From assembly GCA_018004935.1 (NCBI GenBank), contig JAGNBF010000041.1, positions 1 through 41,878 of the forward strand: a stretch of 41,878 bases of DNA, in the 5' to 3' direction. Every line of letters starts with the position of its first letter. Within the stretch, counting starts at the first letter, position 1. The position numbers and the translations under genes are program-made. Shown here in pieces: positions 8,318 through 16,351 of the stretch. This DNA is from Chloroflexota bacterium. Its GTDB lineage: Bacteria; Chloroflexota; Anaerolineae; Promineifilales; Promineifilaceae. The notes beneath the pieces are model-generated. The model was given only the letters and a program-made list of their open reading frames with translations, had not been told where the DNA came from and did not search any database.

Positions 8318-9088
8318 CTAATCGTCAATCGTCAATCGCTTACGCCAACCCACCACCATGATTCCCCCCATCACCAGCCCCCCCACGAGGGCTGGCCCGG
8401 TTAATCCCCAAAAGAAGGCCAGACCAAAGGTTTCCAGGAACCAGGTGAGGCTATAGATGAGAAGAAGCGGCCGCGTGGGCACACTTCTCGGGCGGATGAA
8501 CCAGGTCAACAACGTCCCGGTCAACAGCCAGCCCCAATAATTTTGCCAGGGAATGCCAAAGTAACCACCCGGCTCCTGCCAGACCCACAATTGCCAATGG
8601 GCCATTTGGGGATCGAGAAATAAGTCCCAGGCAGTCAAAGCTAACCCACTGATTAGAGCAAAGAGCCAGGGGCGGCCGCGCCAGGGTTGGGCGATAGCCC
8701 AGGCACAGGGGAGCATCATCAGCCAGGCCAGCGGGATCAGCAGAGGGACATTGCCGATTTGCGGCCGCAATAATTCCGTATACGTATAATCGCCAAAAGG
8801 CCAACCGGTATGAGACCCCACATATTCCACCCCAAAAGTAATAATTGCCACGATAAAAGCCACGGTAAGCGTATAACGCCACCCCCAGGCGGCCCCTACC
8901 ACCGCCAATACCGCCCCGGCCTGTAGTACTACACTCAACACAATCAGACTCCGCAACGCGGCCGCGCCCCACACCCAATTAGCGATAGGCACAAAAATCA
9001 TACACAGAAGCCACAACCCCACCAGCAACAGCGCCAGCGTGACCGGTTGCCGCCCAGACCATAACACGAGCCGAGGAAAATTCATCAT
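8318..9088 (-). CDS. cruF: Carotenoid 1',2'-hydratase family protein (CruF, DUF422)
   Basis: A 256-residue protein with about seven to eight predicted membrane helices. Conserved features of the DUF422 family are visible: FGVEYVGSHTGWPFGDYTY (about 85-103, aromatic and acidic residues typical of the family), PLAWLMML, and ALTAWDLFLDPQMAH (about 150-164). CruF-type enzymes add water to the psi end of gamma-carotene-like molecules, giving a 1'-hydroxyl that a glycosyltransferase then uses. The P450 gene ends 6 bp upstream; GAGG near that stop serves as a ribosome binding site, so the two are translationally coupled. It has four GCGGCCGC sites. Confidence 0.85.
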   Translation of the reverse strand: MMNFPRLVLWSGRQPVTLALLLVGLWLLCMIFVPIANWVWGAAALRSLIVLSVVLQAGAVLAVVGAAWGWRYTLTVAFIVAIITFGVEYVGSHTGWPFGDYTYTELLRPQIGNVPLLIPLAWLMMLPCAWAIAQPWRGRPWLFALISGLALTAWDLFLDPQMAHWQLWVWQEPGGYFGIPWQNYWGWLLTGTLLTWFIRPRSVPTRPLLLIYSLTWFLETFGLAFFWGLTGPALVGGLVMGGIMVVGWRKRLTIDD

Positions 9089-9094
9089 ACACGG

Positions 9095-10423
9095 TTAGCC
9101 TCGCCGTTGCAGGCGCATCCACACCCCAGGATGGGGTTCCAGCGTGGCCCCCATGTGGGCATAAACCCGCTGTTTCTCCGGCACCAGAGTAAACGTTTGC
9201 AAAAGCCGCGCCAGCACCACCCTGGCTTCTATCTGAGCAAATGAGGCCCCCATACAGTTCCGTGGCCCCCCACCAAAAGGAATATAGGTAAATGGGGGTA
9301 CTTTCTCCTGATTTTCATGAGCAAACCGCTCCGGGTGAAAAGCGTCCGGTTTAACCCAGTGCTGGGGGTGGCGGTGAGAAAGGTAAATAGACATCATCAG
9401 CCGGGTATTATCAGGAATCTCATATCCCCGCACCGTAATATCCCCATTAGCCCGCCGGTTCCCTACATGAATGGGCGGGTACAGCCGTAACGTCTCTTTG
9501 ATAACCTGATCCAGCAGAGGCAACTGTTCTAGAGCTTCTAAAGTGGGCGGCCGCGTCCCCAATACCCGATCTACTTCCGCCCGCACCTGGGCCATGATAG
9601 CTGGATGTTGGCCCAGTAAAAAAAGCGCCCAGGCTAACAGAGCCGTACTGGTATCATGTCCGGCAATAAGCATCGTCAACAATTGATCGCGAATAAGGTT
9701 ATCGTCAAATCCGGGCGCGGCCGCGAGCCGGGCTAACAAATTATCCTCACCCCCCGGTTGTTGCCGTCGTCGGGCAATAAGGTCATACAAATAAGCATCC
9801 AGTAACGCCAAATCCCTGGCATAACCCGGGCGCGGCATCTGCGGCCACACAATCCAGGCCCCCGGCCCAATAAAAGCAATAGCCCGCAGAATAGGCCGCC
9901 ACAGGCGGGGCATATCCGGCTGAAAATCGGCCCCAAAAAGGGTATTGACCAGGATAAGCAAGGCGACTTTACGCATTTCTACCAGCATATCGGCGCGGCC
10001 TTCATGCCCCCATTGGCTGGTCACGCTGTCGGTCAGTTGCCAAAATGCCGCCACATATTGCCCTACCTGCCGCCGATGCAGAGCCGGATCCATCACCGCA
10101 CGGATGTGATCGTGGTTAGGACCATCCGTAACCAACACGCCTTGCCGCAACAGATGAGCAACCGGATCGTCAGGGGAGCGCCACAGGAAATCAGCGCGGC
10201 CGCTGACCAAAATGTGCCGATTATTCGCTGGCCCCACCAATACCGCCGGATCAAAACGGGGCAACGTAATACGAAACGCATCCCCAACCGTCTGTTGCAT
10301 CACCTTCAGGGCGGCTAATGGGGAACGTTCAGCCAGAAAGGCGCGTAACACCTGCAACCCGGTTGTAGCATCGGCAGTGGGCAAAGGGCAATGATCAGCA
10401 GAGGGGGAATTAGATGGGGACAT
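9095..10423 (-). CDS. Cytochrome P450, probably a carotenoid hydroxylase
   Basis: A 442-residue soluble P450. The I-helix oxygen-activation motif AGHDTST is at 254-260, ExxR (ETLR) at 310-313, and the haem loop FGGGPRNCMG has its cysteine ligand at 390. The overall pattern recalls the bacterial P450s that act on carotenoids (CYP175A1 beta-carotene hydroxylase of Thermus, CYP287A1 of Deinococcus); the subfamily is inferred, not measured. It is the first gene of the minus-strand carotenoid block, with cruF 6 bp downstream. No strong ribosome binding site precedes the ATG. A GCGGCCGC lies in its leader at 10443. No ferredoxin or reductase partner is encoded nearby. Confidence 0.88.
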   Translation of the reverse strand: MSPSNSPSADHCPLPTADATTGLQVLRAFLAERSPLAALKVMQQTVGDAFRITLPRFDPAVLVGPANNRHILVSGRADFLWRSPDDPVAHLLRQGVLVTDGPNHDHIRAVMDPALHRRQVGQYVAAFWQLTDSVTSQWGHEGRADMLVEMRKVALLILVNTLFGADFQPDMPRLWRPILRAIAFIGPGAWIVWPQMPRPGYARDLALLDAYLYDLIARRRQQPGGEDNLLARLAAAPGFDDNLIRDQLLTMLIAGHDTSTALLAWALFLLGQHPAIMAQVRAEVDRVLGTRPPTLEALEQLPLLDQVIKETLRLYPPIHVGNRRANGDITVRGYEIPDNTRLMMSIYLSHRHPQHWVKPDAFHPERFAHENQEKVPPFTYIPFGGGPRNCMGASFAQIEARVVLARLLQTFTLVPEKQRVYAHMGATLEPHPGVWMRLQRRG

Positions 10424-10546
10424 TTTGGTCAGAGGTTACACCGCGGCCGCGATCCAGTAAGCGTTCAATCCCTCTGGGGAGAAAGCCACCCGAAGGTTTG
10501 AGGAAAGACGTTGACCAATGGTACAAACCTTCGCAAGGCTGAACGG

Positions 10547-11038
10547 TTACGCGATCCATGCCCAATGTTCTTCATAATGCTCATAACTGTTGCCAATGAT
10601 CCAATTCATTATGGGCGCATCACGCTCTTCCCCCGGTTCCTGCGGCTGATAAAAAGAATATCCCCGCTGTAAATCCGCATCATCCAATTCCACCAGCGCC
10701 GCTATCATCGCTTCATGCGCCTGACGCAAATAGGCCTGGGCTTCCGCTACCGTTTTTCCCTCGTGCTGGCGGAAAATCATATCATTCAACGCATCGTACC
10801 CCGGGTTACTTTGCAAAACCGCCACTTCATCCAACCCCATGGCCCGATAACGCGATTCTTTTTGCAACATAGCCGCTACCCCCAACTCCCAGGTCGCCAG
10901 ATGGCTAAGATGATCTTTAATGGCCCACCCATCCTGAGGATTAGGCCGGTTCATCTGCACTTCACTAAGTTGAGCCAGATGAGTCTGCAACGCCACCCAC
11001 CCCGACTCTATCCGTTGTAACAATTCAGCTTTGTTCAT
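10547..11038 (-). CDS. DinB/ClbS-DfsB-like four-helix-bundle protein
   Basis: A 163-residue protein with the features of the DinB/DUF664/ClbS superfamily: a first helix of the type LLQRIESGWVALQTHLAQL, the DHLSHLATWE segment with potential metal-binding histidines (about 42-51), and a C-terminal NSYEHYEEHWAW motif. Family members are small four-helix bundles, some metal-dependent transferases or, for ClbS, colibactin-hydrolysing resistance proteins. The substrate here is unknown. Two ATGs are adjacent (11041 and 11038); AGGAGG sits only 2 nt from the first and 5 nt from the second, so I prefer 11038. Monocistronic by position. Confidence 0.75.
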   Translation of the reverse strand: MNKAELLQRIESGWVALQTHLAQLSEVQMNRPNPQDGWAIKDHLSHLATWELGVAAMLQKESRYRAMGLDEVAVLQSNPGYDALNDMIFRQHEGKTVAEAQAYLRQAHEAMIAALVELDDADLQRGYSFYQPQEPGEERDAPIMNWIIGNSYEHYEEHWAWIA

Positions 11039-11257
11039 CATATCCTCCTACCCTAAACCAGATAGTAACCGTTCAGTTGAATTAATTCATCTGCCAGGCG
11101 TAAGCGTTTAGTTGAGTTACTTCAACGGATTTCCCAGAGGTCATCTTTAATCCGTTCCTTTCTAAATCCGCTGAAGTCATCCAAAATGGCCTAAAATCGT
11201 CTCTGAACTAAATGCTTACTTTTGATGACAAATAGCACCCTCGGTTTGTCGCCGGAA

Positions 11258-11337
11258 ACCCCCACCCCTAACTCCGCCCCAGGGACGGGGAACTTTTCTC
11301 GGCGCGGTTGGGGAGCGTCTGACCCCCAACCGCGCCG
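11258..11337. repeat. Hairpin cassette C4 (A-core)
   Basis: Hairpin A (about 11258-11293) is followed by a core of 14 paired bases (11300-11313 against 11324-11337) with a 10-nt middle, so the apex of the stem has decayed. The core begins CGGCGCGGTT, as in C9. No clear hairpin B follows; the dispersed 96-bp repeat comes next. Confidence 0.75.
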
Positions 11338-11347
11338 GTAGATTTCT

Positions 11348-11443
11348 CCTCGACTTTGGCGAATTTCAGGTCTACTTCTGGATGTGGCACAGCCTGGAAA
11401 GGCTGTGCGCCCTCTGGTGAAAACAGAAAACGCCAAACTCCAG
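11348..11443. repeat. Dispersed 96-bp repeat containing hairpin H1, copy 1
   Basis: A 96-bp sequence beginning CCTCGACTTTGGCGAATTTC, holding the hairpin GCACAGCCT..AGGCTGTGC and ending CGCCAAACTCCAG. It matches 17604-17699 over its full length with scattered changes. The terminal TTTGGCG/CGCCAAA pair forms an inverted repeat. Confidence 0.9.
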
Positions 11444-11483
11444 GATGGGGGATGGATCTTCAGCCTAAACCTACCCAATGGGT

Positions 11484-12938
11484 TTATTGCCCAATCTGTT
11501 CGAGTAAAACATCATACGCGGCCTGGAATTGCACATCCGGCACATCACGCAGACCCCATTCGCCTACCGGAACCAACACATCCGGGGTCACACCTACATC
11601 TTCGATGAGTGAACCATCAGGCAAAACCAGAATATAAGTTGCCAGACGAATAACGGAGCCATCGGCCAGATTGTAGCTGAAGATGCCTTCGGTATTACCG
11701 GCAGAATTGTAGCCGACGATGGTAGCGCGGCCGCTGAGTTGCATCACAATGGCAAAATATTCGGCGGCACTATGGCTCGCCCCATCTGTCAGAACAGTCA
11801 CGGGGGTGGTACTGTTCCATTTGACCGGGCCAGGAATACGATAATTGGTGCGTGTGGCATCCTGACGCAAGGGGCCAATAGTGCCAAAGTACCCTTCGGT
11901 GAAGATAGACAGGGTACGATCAGAGTTGCCACCGGGATTATGACGTACATCAATGATCAACCCCTCTAATGGTGCTTCTTCTTCCATCGCCTGAATCGCT
12001 TCCAGTACATTGGTATCAGCCACACCGCTAAAATCAGGAATACGGAGATAACCAATGCGGGGAGCCTCACTGACCAGGCCATAATACCAGCCATCACACC
12101 CGGCGGCACCGCCGTAGGTGAGGGTAATCTCTTCTGGTTCGCTGTCGGGGCCACGCCACACGGTATAGGTCGCGGAAGTTTTACCATTACCATACATAGC
12201 CTGACGCACCTCAGCGGCATCAATCGTCTCCCCCACAGGGAATTCTTGTCCATCTATGGCCAATATGACATCCCCACGTTGCAACCCAGCCGAGGCGGCT
12301 GGCCCTATGTCGCACACCAACCAGACGATAAGGCGGTCATATTCCCGCGCCGGGGAGAGGCTCATACCCGGCCAGGGAATGCCAGCTCCGGTGCTGGGCA
12401 AATCAAATTCATTGTTGAAATCGGCAATGCTAACAAAGCGGCTATGCTGATCATTTAATTCGGCGATGAGATCTTCTAACACAACCCATAACGCTTCCTG
12501 GTTGGTGACACCTTCGGCCCGTTGGAGGTAGTTATTACAGGTAGCGTCCCAGTCTATGCCATTGAAGTTGTCGCGTACATAGTTTTCGCGCACGATGTCA
12601 CAAGCCTGGCTGACAATCGCCACCCAATCATCTGGGGCAATGGCGGTAACGGCACTGGTGGGTACGCTTACCAGGGCATTAAGGGCTTGGGCGGTGGCGC
12701 GGATGGGGGAAAGGGTTTTGGTAGGACTGGGTTCCGGGGGAATGGTGGCTGTAGGGGGAATGAGTGTGGCCGTGGGCGGCACGGGGGTGGTGGTAATGAC
12801 CAATTCTACCTGGGAAATGGTGGTGACTTCAGTGGTAACTTCTACCACTTTGGTCACGATGATAGGATCACTCTGACACGCGGCCGCGAACAGCATCACA
12901 CCTAAAAGCAACAGCAATAACAATATTTTTGGTTTCAT
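11484..12938 (-). CDS. S41-family peptidase lipoprotein (PDZ plus TSPc domain)
   Basis: A 484-residue secreted protease. A lipoprotein signal (MKPKILLLLL then a hydrophobic run to Cys21) is followed by a Thr/Pro-rich linker, a PDZ-like region (SAGLQRGDVILAIDGQEF) and the S41 core (GLIIDVRHNPGGN; nucleophile Ser in DGASHSAAEYFA). The position of the Tsp/CtpA catalytic Lys is not Lys (VGYNSAGNTEG), which resembles the IRBP/tricorn-like branch. The ATG at 12938 is supported by GGTGGGAGGC, which lies inside the last codons of yciH one base upstream, so translation is coupled. An in-frame extension to 13055 would lose the signal peptide. Substrate unknown, probably envelope proteins or peptides. 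Confidence 0.88.
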   Translation of the reverse strand: MKPKILLLLLLLGVMLFAAACQSDPIIVTKVVEVTTEVTTISQVELVITTTPVPPTATLIPPTATIPPEPSPTKTLSPIRATAQALNALVSVPTSAVTAIAPDDWVAIVSQACDIVRENYVRDNFNGIDWDATCNNYLQRAEGVTNQEALWVVLEDLIAELNDQHSRFVSIADFNNEFDLPSTGAGIPWPGMSLSPAREYDRLIVWLVCDIGPAASAGLQRGDVILAIDGQEFPVGETIDAAEVRQAMYGNGKTSATYTVWRGPDSEPEEITLTYGGAAGCDGWYYGLVSEAPRIGYLRIPDFSGVADTNVLEAIQAMEEEAPLEGLIIDVRHNPGGNSDRTLSIFTEGYFGTIGPLRQDATRTNYRIPGPVKWNSTTPVTVLTDGASHSAAEYFAIVMQLSGRATIVGYNSAGNTEGIFSYNLADGSVIRLATYILVLPDGSLIEDVGVTPDVLVPVGEWGLRDVPDVQFQAAYDVLLEQIGQ

Positions 12939-12939
12939 G

Positions 12940-13296
12940 TTAGCCTCCCACCAGCTTAATTTTGTAACCTGACTTCTGGAGTGCGGCCGCAACCGCCTCC
13001 CGTTGATCCCCTTGAATTTCAATCGCTCCATCCTTAACCGTACCCCCTGTCCCACAACTTTGTTTCAGGTAGGTAGCCAGGGTCTTTAAATCACCCGGGG
13101 TCAACTGCAAATTCCGTACCACTATCACCCATTTACCGCCGCGGCCGCTTTTTTCCCGGTGCAAATGAGCCGTTTGTTCGGTCGGGGGCAGGCTTTTGGG
13201 CTGAGGGCAACGACAGGGATAACTGCCACAGCGGGGGCACCGCTTCGCCACCGCCGAATCTGTTGAATAAACGACATTGCGTTTCTTGGAGAACAT
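12940..13296 (-). CDS. yciH: SUI1/eIF1-like translation factor, YciH family
   Basis: A 118-residue protein. A cysteine-rich N-terminus (CPRCGSYPCRCP, about 20-31) could bind zinc. The SUI1 domain follows, with LKTLATYLKQSCGTGGTVKD and the AIEIQGDQRE strand near the C-terminus. YciH is related to eukaryotic eIF1 and is thought to affect start-codon fidelity or stress translation; its role in this organism is inferred. It lies 49 bp after the debranching enzyme gene and is coupled to the S41 protease, so the three may form one transcript. Two GCGGCCGC sites occur in this short gene. Confidence 0.9.
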   Translation of the reverse strand: MFSKKRNVVYSTDSAVAKRCPRCGSYPCRCPQPKSLPPTEQTAHLHREKSGRGGKWVIVVRNLQLTPGDLKTLATYLKQSCGTGGTVKDGAIEIQGDQREAVAAALQKSGYKIKLVGG

Positions 13297-13345
13297 AGTT
13301 TTGCCGTGTCACCTTTATGAACAGAAAATATCTTCTTTGCGCACC

Positions 13346-15349
13346 CTAAATCCCGGTCAATTGTGTCCAACAGCGCAACACCTCAGCCACACTCCAGGCC
13401 TGGGCGATACAGCCACGCGGGGTAAAAGGGGGATCGCCATCGAAAATTTCGCTGATACTACCCACACCATGAGCGTTCAGGTGGCGGAGTAATGGTTCCA
13501 GAAAGGAGCGGGCCAGGGGGGCATCTCCGTAAACCCGGTAATGGGCACTCACAAAGGGGCCAATGAGCCAACCCCACACCGTGCCCTGGTGATATGCCCC
13601 ATCTCGCTGGTAACGATCCCCCCCATATGTGCCCTGATAATCAGGATGGCCGGGAGCCAGGCTCCGTAAACCATGAGGTGTGAGGAGTTCGCGGCCGCAG
13701 GCGGCCACCACCTGTTTCTGTTTACCCGGCGACAGTGGGCTATGGGGTAAGGACACAGCCAGGAGTTGATTGGGCCGTAGAGAGGCATCATCTCCGTGTG
13801 CTCCCTCCACCACATCATAACAGTAACAGCCTTCGTCATACCAAAAACGGGCAAAACTGGCCTGTACCTGATCCGCCATCTGCGTGTATAGGTCAGCGGG
13901 TTGGTACAGGTGGGTAGCAAACGCCGCCATCACCCGCAAAGCGTTATACCAGAGGGCGTTAATCTCCACCGGTTTACCGATACGTGGCGTCACAACCCAA
14001 TCATCCACCTTCGCGTCCATCCAGGTCAACTGCACCCCTGGCGTACCCGCATACAATAAACCATCCGTCGTATCCTGATGAATCTGGTAGCGCGTGCCCT
14101 TCTGGTGCCAGGTAATGATGTCCTGAACAATGGGAAACAGTTCCCGTAGGAGATCATCATCCCCGGTGGCGGCATGGTATGCCCGCAGGGCTTCCACATA
14201 CCAGAGTGTGGCATCTACGGTATTGTATTCCGGGATTTCGCCTACATCAGGGAAACGGTTGGGAATCATACCCTGAGCAACAAAACGGGCGAAGGTACGC
14301 AAAATGGATCGGGCCACATCAGGGCGACCGGTAGCCAGAGTCAACCCCGGCAACGCAATCATTGTGTCCCGTCCCCAATCACTGAACCAATGATACCCGG
14401 CGATAACGGTGCGTCCTTCAGCGTCATCACGTGTGGCGCGGCGCACGATAAATTGATCGGCGGCCAAATGTAAGTTGGCAAGGGGAAGAGAGGGCGCGGG
14501 AAGGGGTGCCAATAAGGTGGCTTCGTAGGTGTGCCGTTCTTGATAGGCGGTATGGCCATCGCGATTCGCGGCCGCGTCGGTAGTTACGACCATCGTCAGG
14601 CCCTGACCCGGGTGAAGGCTGGCCTGAAACAACCCGGCATACAGATGATCTTCCCGATCCGGCAACCCCCGGTAATTTTCGGTGGGCAGGTAATAATCTT
14701 TGTACCAGACCTGACGTGGCGTCGCGGCCGCACCCCGGCACAGGAGATAAAACGGGGTATTTTCCTCTCCCTGCACCTGGCAACACAAACCATCGGGCAC
14801 AGGGCGGATGTCCATCTCCCAATCCTCCTCCCGGGTGCGGCCATGATGATCCCGATAATTAACAATCGCCTTGAGGTGCATCGTTAGCGGCCGCGTCCCT
14901 CGCACGTAATCGTATCGGATATACGTTGTATTTGCCCCGGGTTGCATCCAGATCCGCTTCTCCAACAATCCATCAGCCAGGCTATAGGTCCAGACAGGGG
15001 TTGTCCCTTCGCGATGAAACCGGTCCAGATGGAAATACCCTTGCGGCTCCACCTGTTCTGGCGACCAGCGATTACTGTAAAGACGAAACCGTTGTTCCCC
15101 CAGACGTACCGTCTCATCCAGTTTACTCACCAGGAGTGTCCGCCCTAACGGGGGCTGGAGCGCCGCCACGAGCAAGCCATGATAACAGCGCCCCAGAGAG
15201 CCGGTTATAGTGCCGGAAGCGTACCCACCAATGCCGTTGGTAATCAGCCATTCACATTTTTCCGCGGCCGCGCCATCATTCACAACCTGACGGCCAAAAT
15301 CAATCGTAACCGGAAGGAGGGGAAGTTCAGGAAATTTCATGGTGTTCAT
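13346..15349 (-). CDS. Archaeal-type glycogen debranching enzyme (amylo-alpha-1,6-glucosidase, GH133)
   Basis: A 667-residue cytoplasmic enzyme predicted to hydrolyse alpha-1,6 branch points of glycogen. The N-terminal domain shows the family signature ITNGIGGYASGT..GRCYHGLLVAA (about 33-61). The C-terminal (alpha/alpha)6 barrel includes GYHWFSDWGRDTMIALPG, with the probable acid Asp, then GEIPEYNTVDATLWYVEA and GTVWGWLIGPFVSAHYRVYG. Length and order match the GDE_C group. It starts at ATG 15349 or, three codons on, at 15340; neither has a clear ribosome binding site. Together with pgi and the CBM48 protein it suggests glycogen storage. It has five GCGGCCGC sites. Confidence 0.93.
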   Translation of the reverse strand: MNTMKFPELPLLPVTIDFGRQVVNDGAAAEKCEWLITNGIGGYASGTITGSLGRCYHGLLVAALQPPLGRTLLVSKLDETVRLGEQRFRLYSNRWSPEQVEPQGYFHLDRFHREGTTPVWTYSLADGLLEKRIWMQPGANTTYIRYDYVRGTRPLTMHLKAIVNYRDHHGRTREEDWEMDIRPVPDGLCCQVQGEENTPFYLLCRGAAATPRQVWYKDYYLPTENYRGLPDREDHLYAGLFQASLHPGQGLTMVVTTDAAANRDGHTAYQERHTYEATLLAPLPAPSLPLANLHLAADQFIVRRATRDDAEGRTVIAGYHWFSDWGRDTMIALPGLTLATGRPDVARSILRTFARFVAQGMIPNRFPDVGEIPEYNTVDATLWYVEALRAYHAATGDDDLLRELFPIVQDIITWHQKGTRYQIHQDTTDGLLYAGTPGVQLTWMDAKVDDWVVTPRIGKPVEINALWYNALRVMAAFATHLYQPADLYTQMADQVQASFARFWYDEGCYCYDVVEGAHGDDASLRPNQLLAVSLPHSPLSPGKQKQVVAACGRELLTPHGLRSLAPGHPDYQGTYGGDRYQRDGAYHQGTVWGWLIGPFVSAHYRVYGDAPLARSFLEPLLRHLNAHGVGSISEIFDGDPPFTPRGCIAQAWSVAEVLRCWTQLTGI

Positions 15350-15610
15350 TCAGGTCAAAATTATTAGCCAACCGTAGCTATAGCATTTACGATTGACGAT
15401 TTTAGATTTACGATTGGGAACACTCTGGATAACGTCTTGTAAAATCCAAAATCTTTATCTTGAAAACGAGAGGGTGGGTAGTTACAGCCAACCACAGATC
15501 CGGTCGGCCTCAAAACGTGAAGCGATTGGTTAGATCTGTTTGCGGCCGCGATAGATTGTACCTGTTCTGGCATCGTTGCTCCACTCAAAACCCACCCCTG
15601 CCCCCACTCA

Positions 15611-15892
15611 TCGGGTTCCCCTGGGATAAAACCAATTAGGGTCGTTTTTCGCGGGCGAATGCCTGCGAAAAACGACCCTTAAAAAATTCCCCGCCCCCCC
15701 GGGGCGGGGCCAGCCCAAGCATGCACCCGCCCAGAGTGTGGACCAACAGGGAATGCCAGACACCCCCATTTATCGGGTTCCCCTGGGATAAAACCAATTG
15801 GGGTCGTTTTTCGCGGGCGAATGCCTGCGAAAAACGACCCTTAAAAAATTCCCCGCCCCCCCGGGGCGGGGCCAGCCCAAGCATGCACCCGC
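15611..15892. repeat. Tandemly duplicated hairpin cassette C5a/C5b
   Basis: Positions 15611-15730 and 15773-15892 are a 120-bp direct repeat, 162 bp apart, with only one difference noticed. Each holds a partial B arm (TCGGGTTCCCCTGGGATAAA), a core with an 18-bp stem containing one mismatch (15639-15656/15661-15678 and 15801-15818/15823-15840, loop GAAT) and hairpin A with seven central C. It lies between the divergent debranching enzyme and padR genes. The rest of 15350-15610 holds no convincing gene; a GCGGCCGC lies at 15542. Confidence 0.92.
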
Positions 15893-15923
15893 ATTTCGGT
15901 CTTGAATGCCAATCCATTTTCTG

Positions 15924-15967
15924 CTACTATATCGGCAACAGATATAGTAGCTCAGTTGGCGATATAG
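15924..15967. promoter_or_regulatory. Probable PadR operator
   Basis: A perfect 10-bp inverted repeat CTACTATATC-GGCAACA-GATATAGTAG (15924-15950) lies just upstream of padR, followed by a third half-site GATATAG at 15961-15967. PadR regulators commonly bind such dyads at their own promoters. Autoregulation of padR and the following membrane protein gene is inferred. Confidence 0.65.
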
Positions 15968-15982
15968 ATGAGGCAACTTATC

Positions 15983-16339
15983 ATGATGGAAACAAACCCC
16001 GAAAAACTGCTCCCCCTCTCAACAACCATCTTCCACATCTTGCTGGTCCTGGCCGACAGAGCCAGACATGGCTATAGCATTATGAAAGCCATTGATGAGA
16101 TAACCAACGGCCAGGTCAAAATGGGGCCAGGCACATTCTACGGGGCGATCAAACGATTACTAGAAGCCAATCTCATCATTGAAAGCGACGAACGTCCCGA
16201 TCCCGAGCTTGACGATGAGCGACGCCGTTATTACGAACTGACCCCTTTCGGCCAGCAGGTCCTCAAAGCTGAAATAGTACGGCTTTCACAGCTAATCCGT
16301 TATGCCGAATCACAGCGTCTGTTCGGCAGTACCCTGTAA
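15983..16339 (+). CDS. PadR-family transcriptional regulator
   Basis: A winged-helix repressor of about 118 residues. The PadR signature is clear: ILLVLADRARHGYSIMKAI, then MGPGTFYGAIKRLLEANLI (recognition helix and wing), then RRRYYELTPFGQQVL. A C-terminal helix would dimerise. Three in-frame ATGs exist (15968, 15983, 15986). GATGAGG at 15967-15973 is well spaced for 15983 or 15986, and 15968 overlaps the third operator half-site, so the later starts are preferred. The next gene begins 12 bp after its stop, the usual pairing of PadR with a membrane protein it controls. The ligand is unknown. No GCGGCCGC. Confidence 0.92.
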   Translation: MMETNPEKLLPLSTTIFHILLVLADRARHGYSIMKAIDEITNGQVKMGPGTFYGAIKRLLEANLIIESDERPDPELDDERRRYYELTPFGQQVLKAEIVRLSQLIRYAESQRLFGSTL

Positions 16340-16351
16340 CACGAACCCATC

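Noticed and set aside
11484-12938. S41 protease inactive because the catalytic Lys is missing
   Set aside because: The AGN sequence at that site is typical of the IRBP/tricorn-like branch, which does not use the Ser/Lys dyad, so loss of activity cannot be claimed.
15364-15573. Minus-strand frame of about 70 codons upstream of the debranching enzyme gene
   Set aside because: It has a weak TGGAG before its ATG but no recognisable family, and it ends in AATCGTCAATCGTAAA-like filler that recurs in other gaps.
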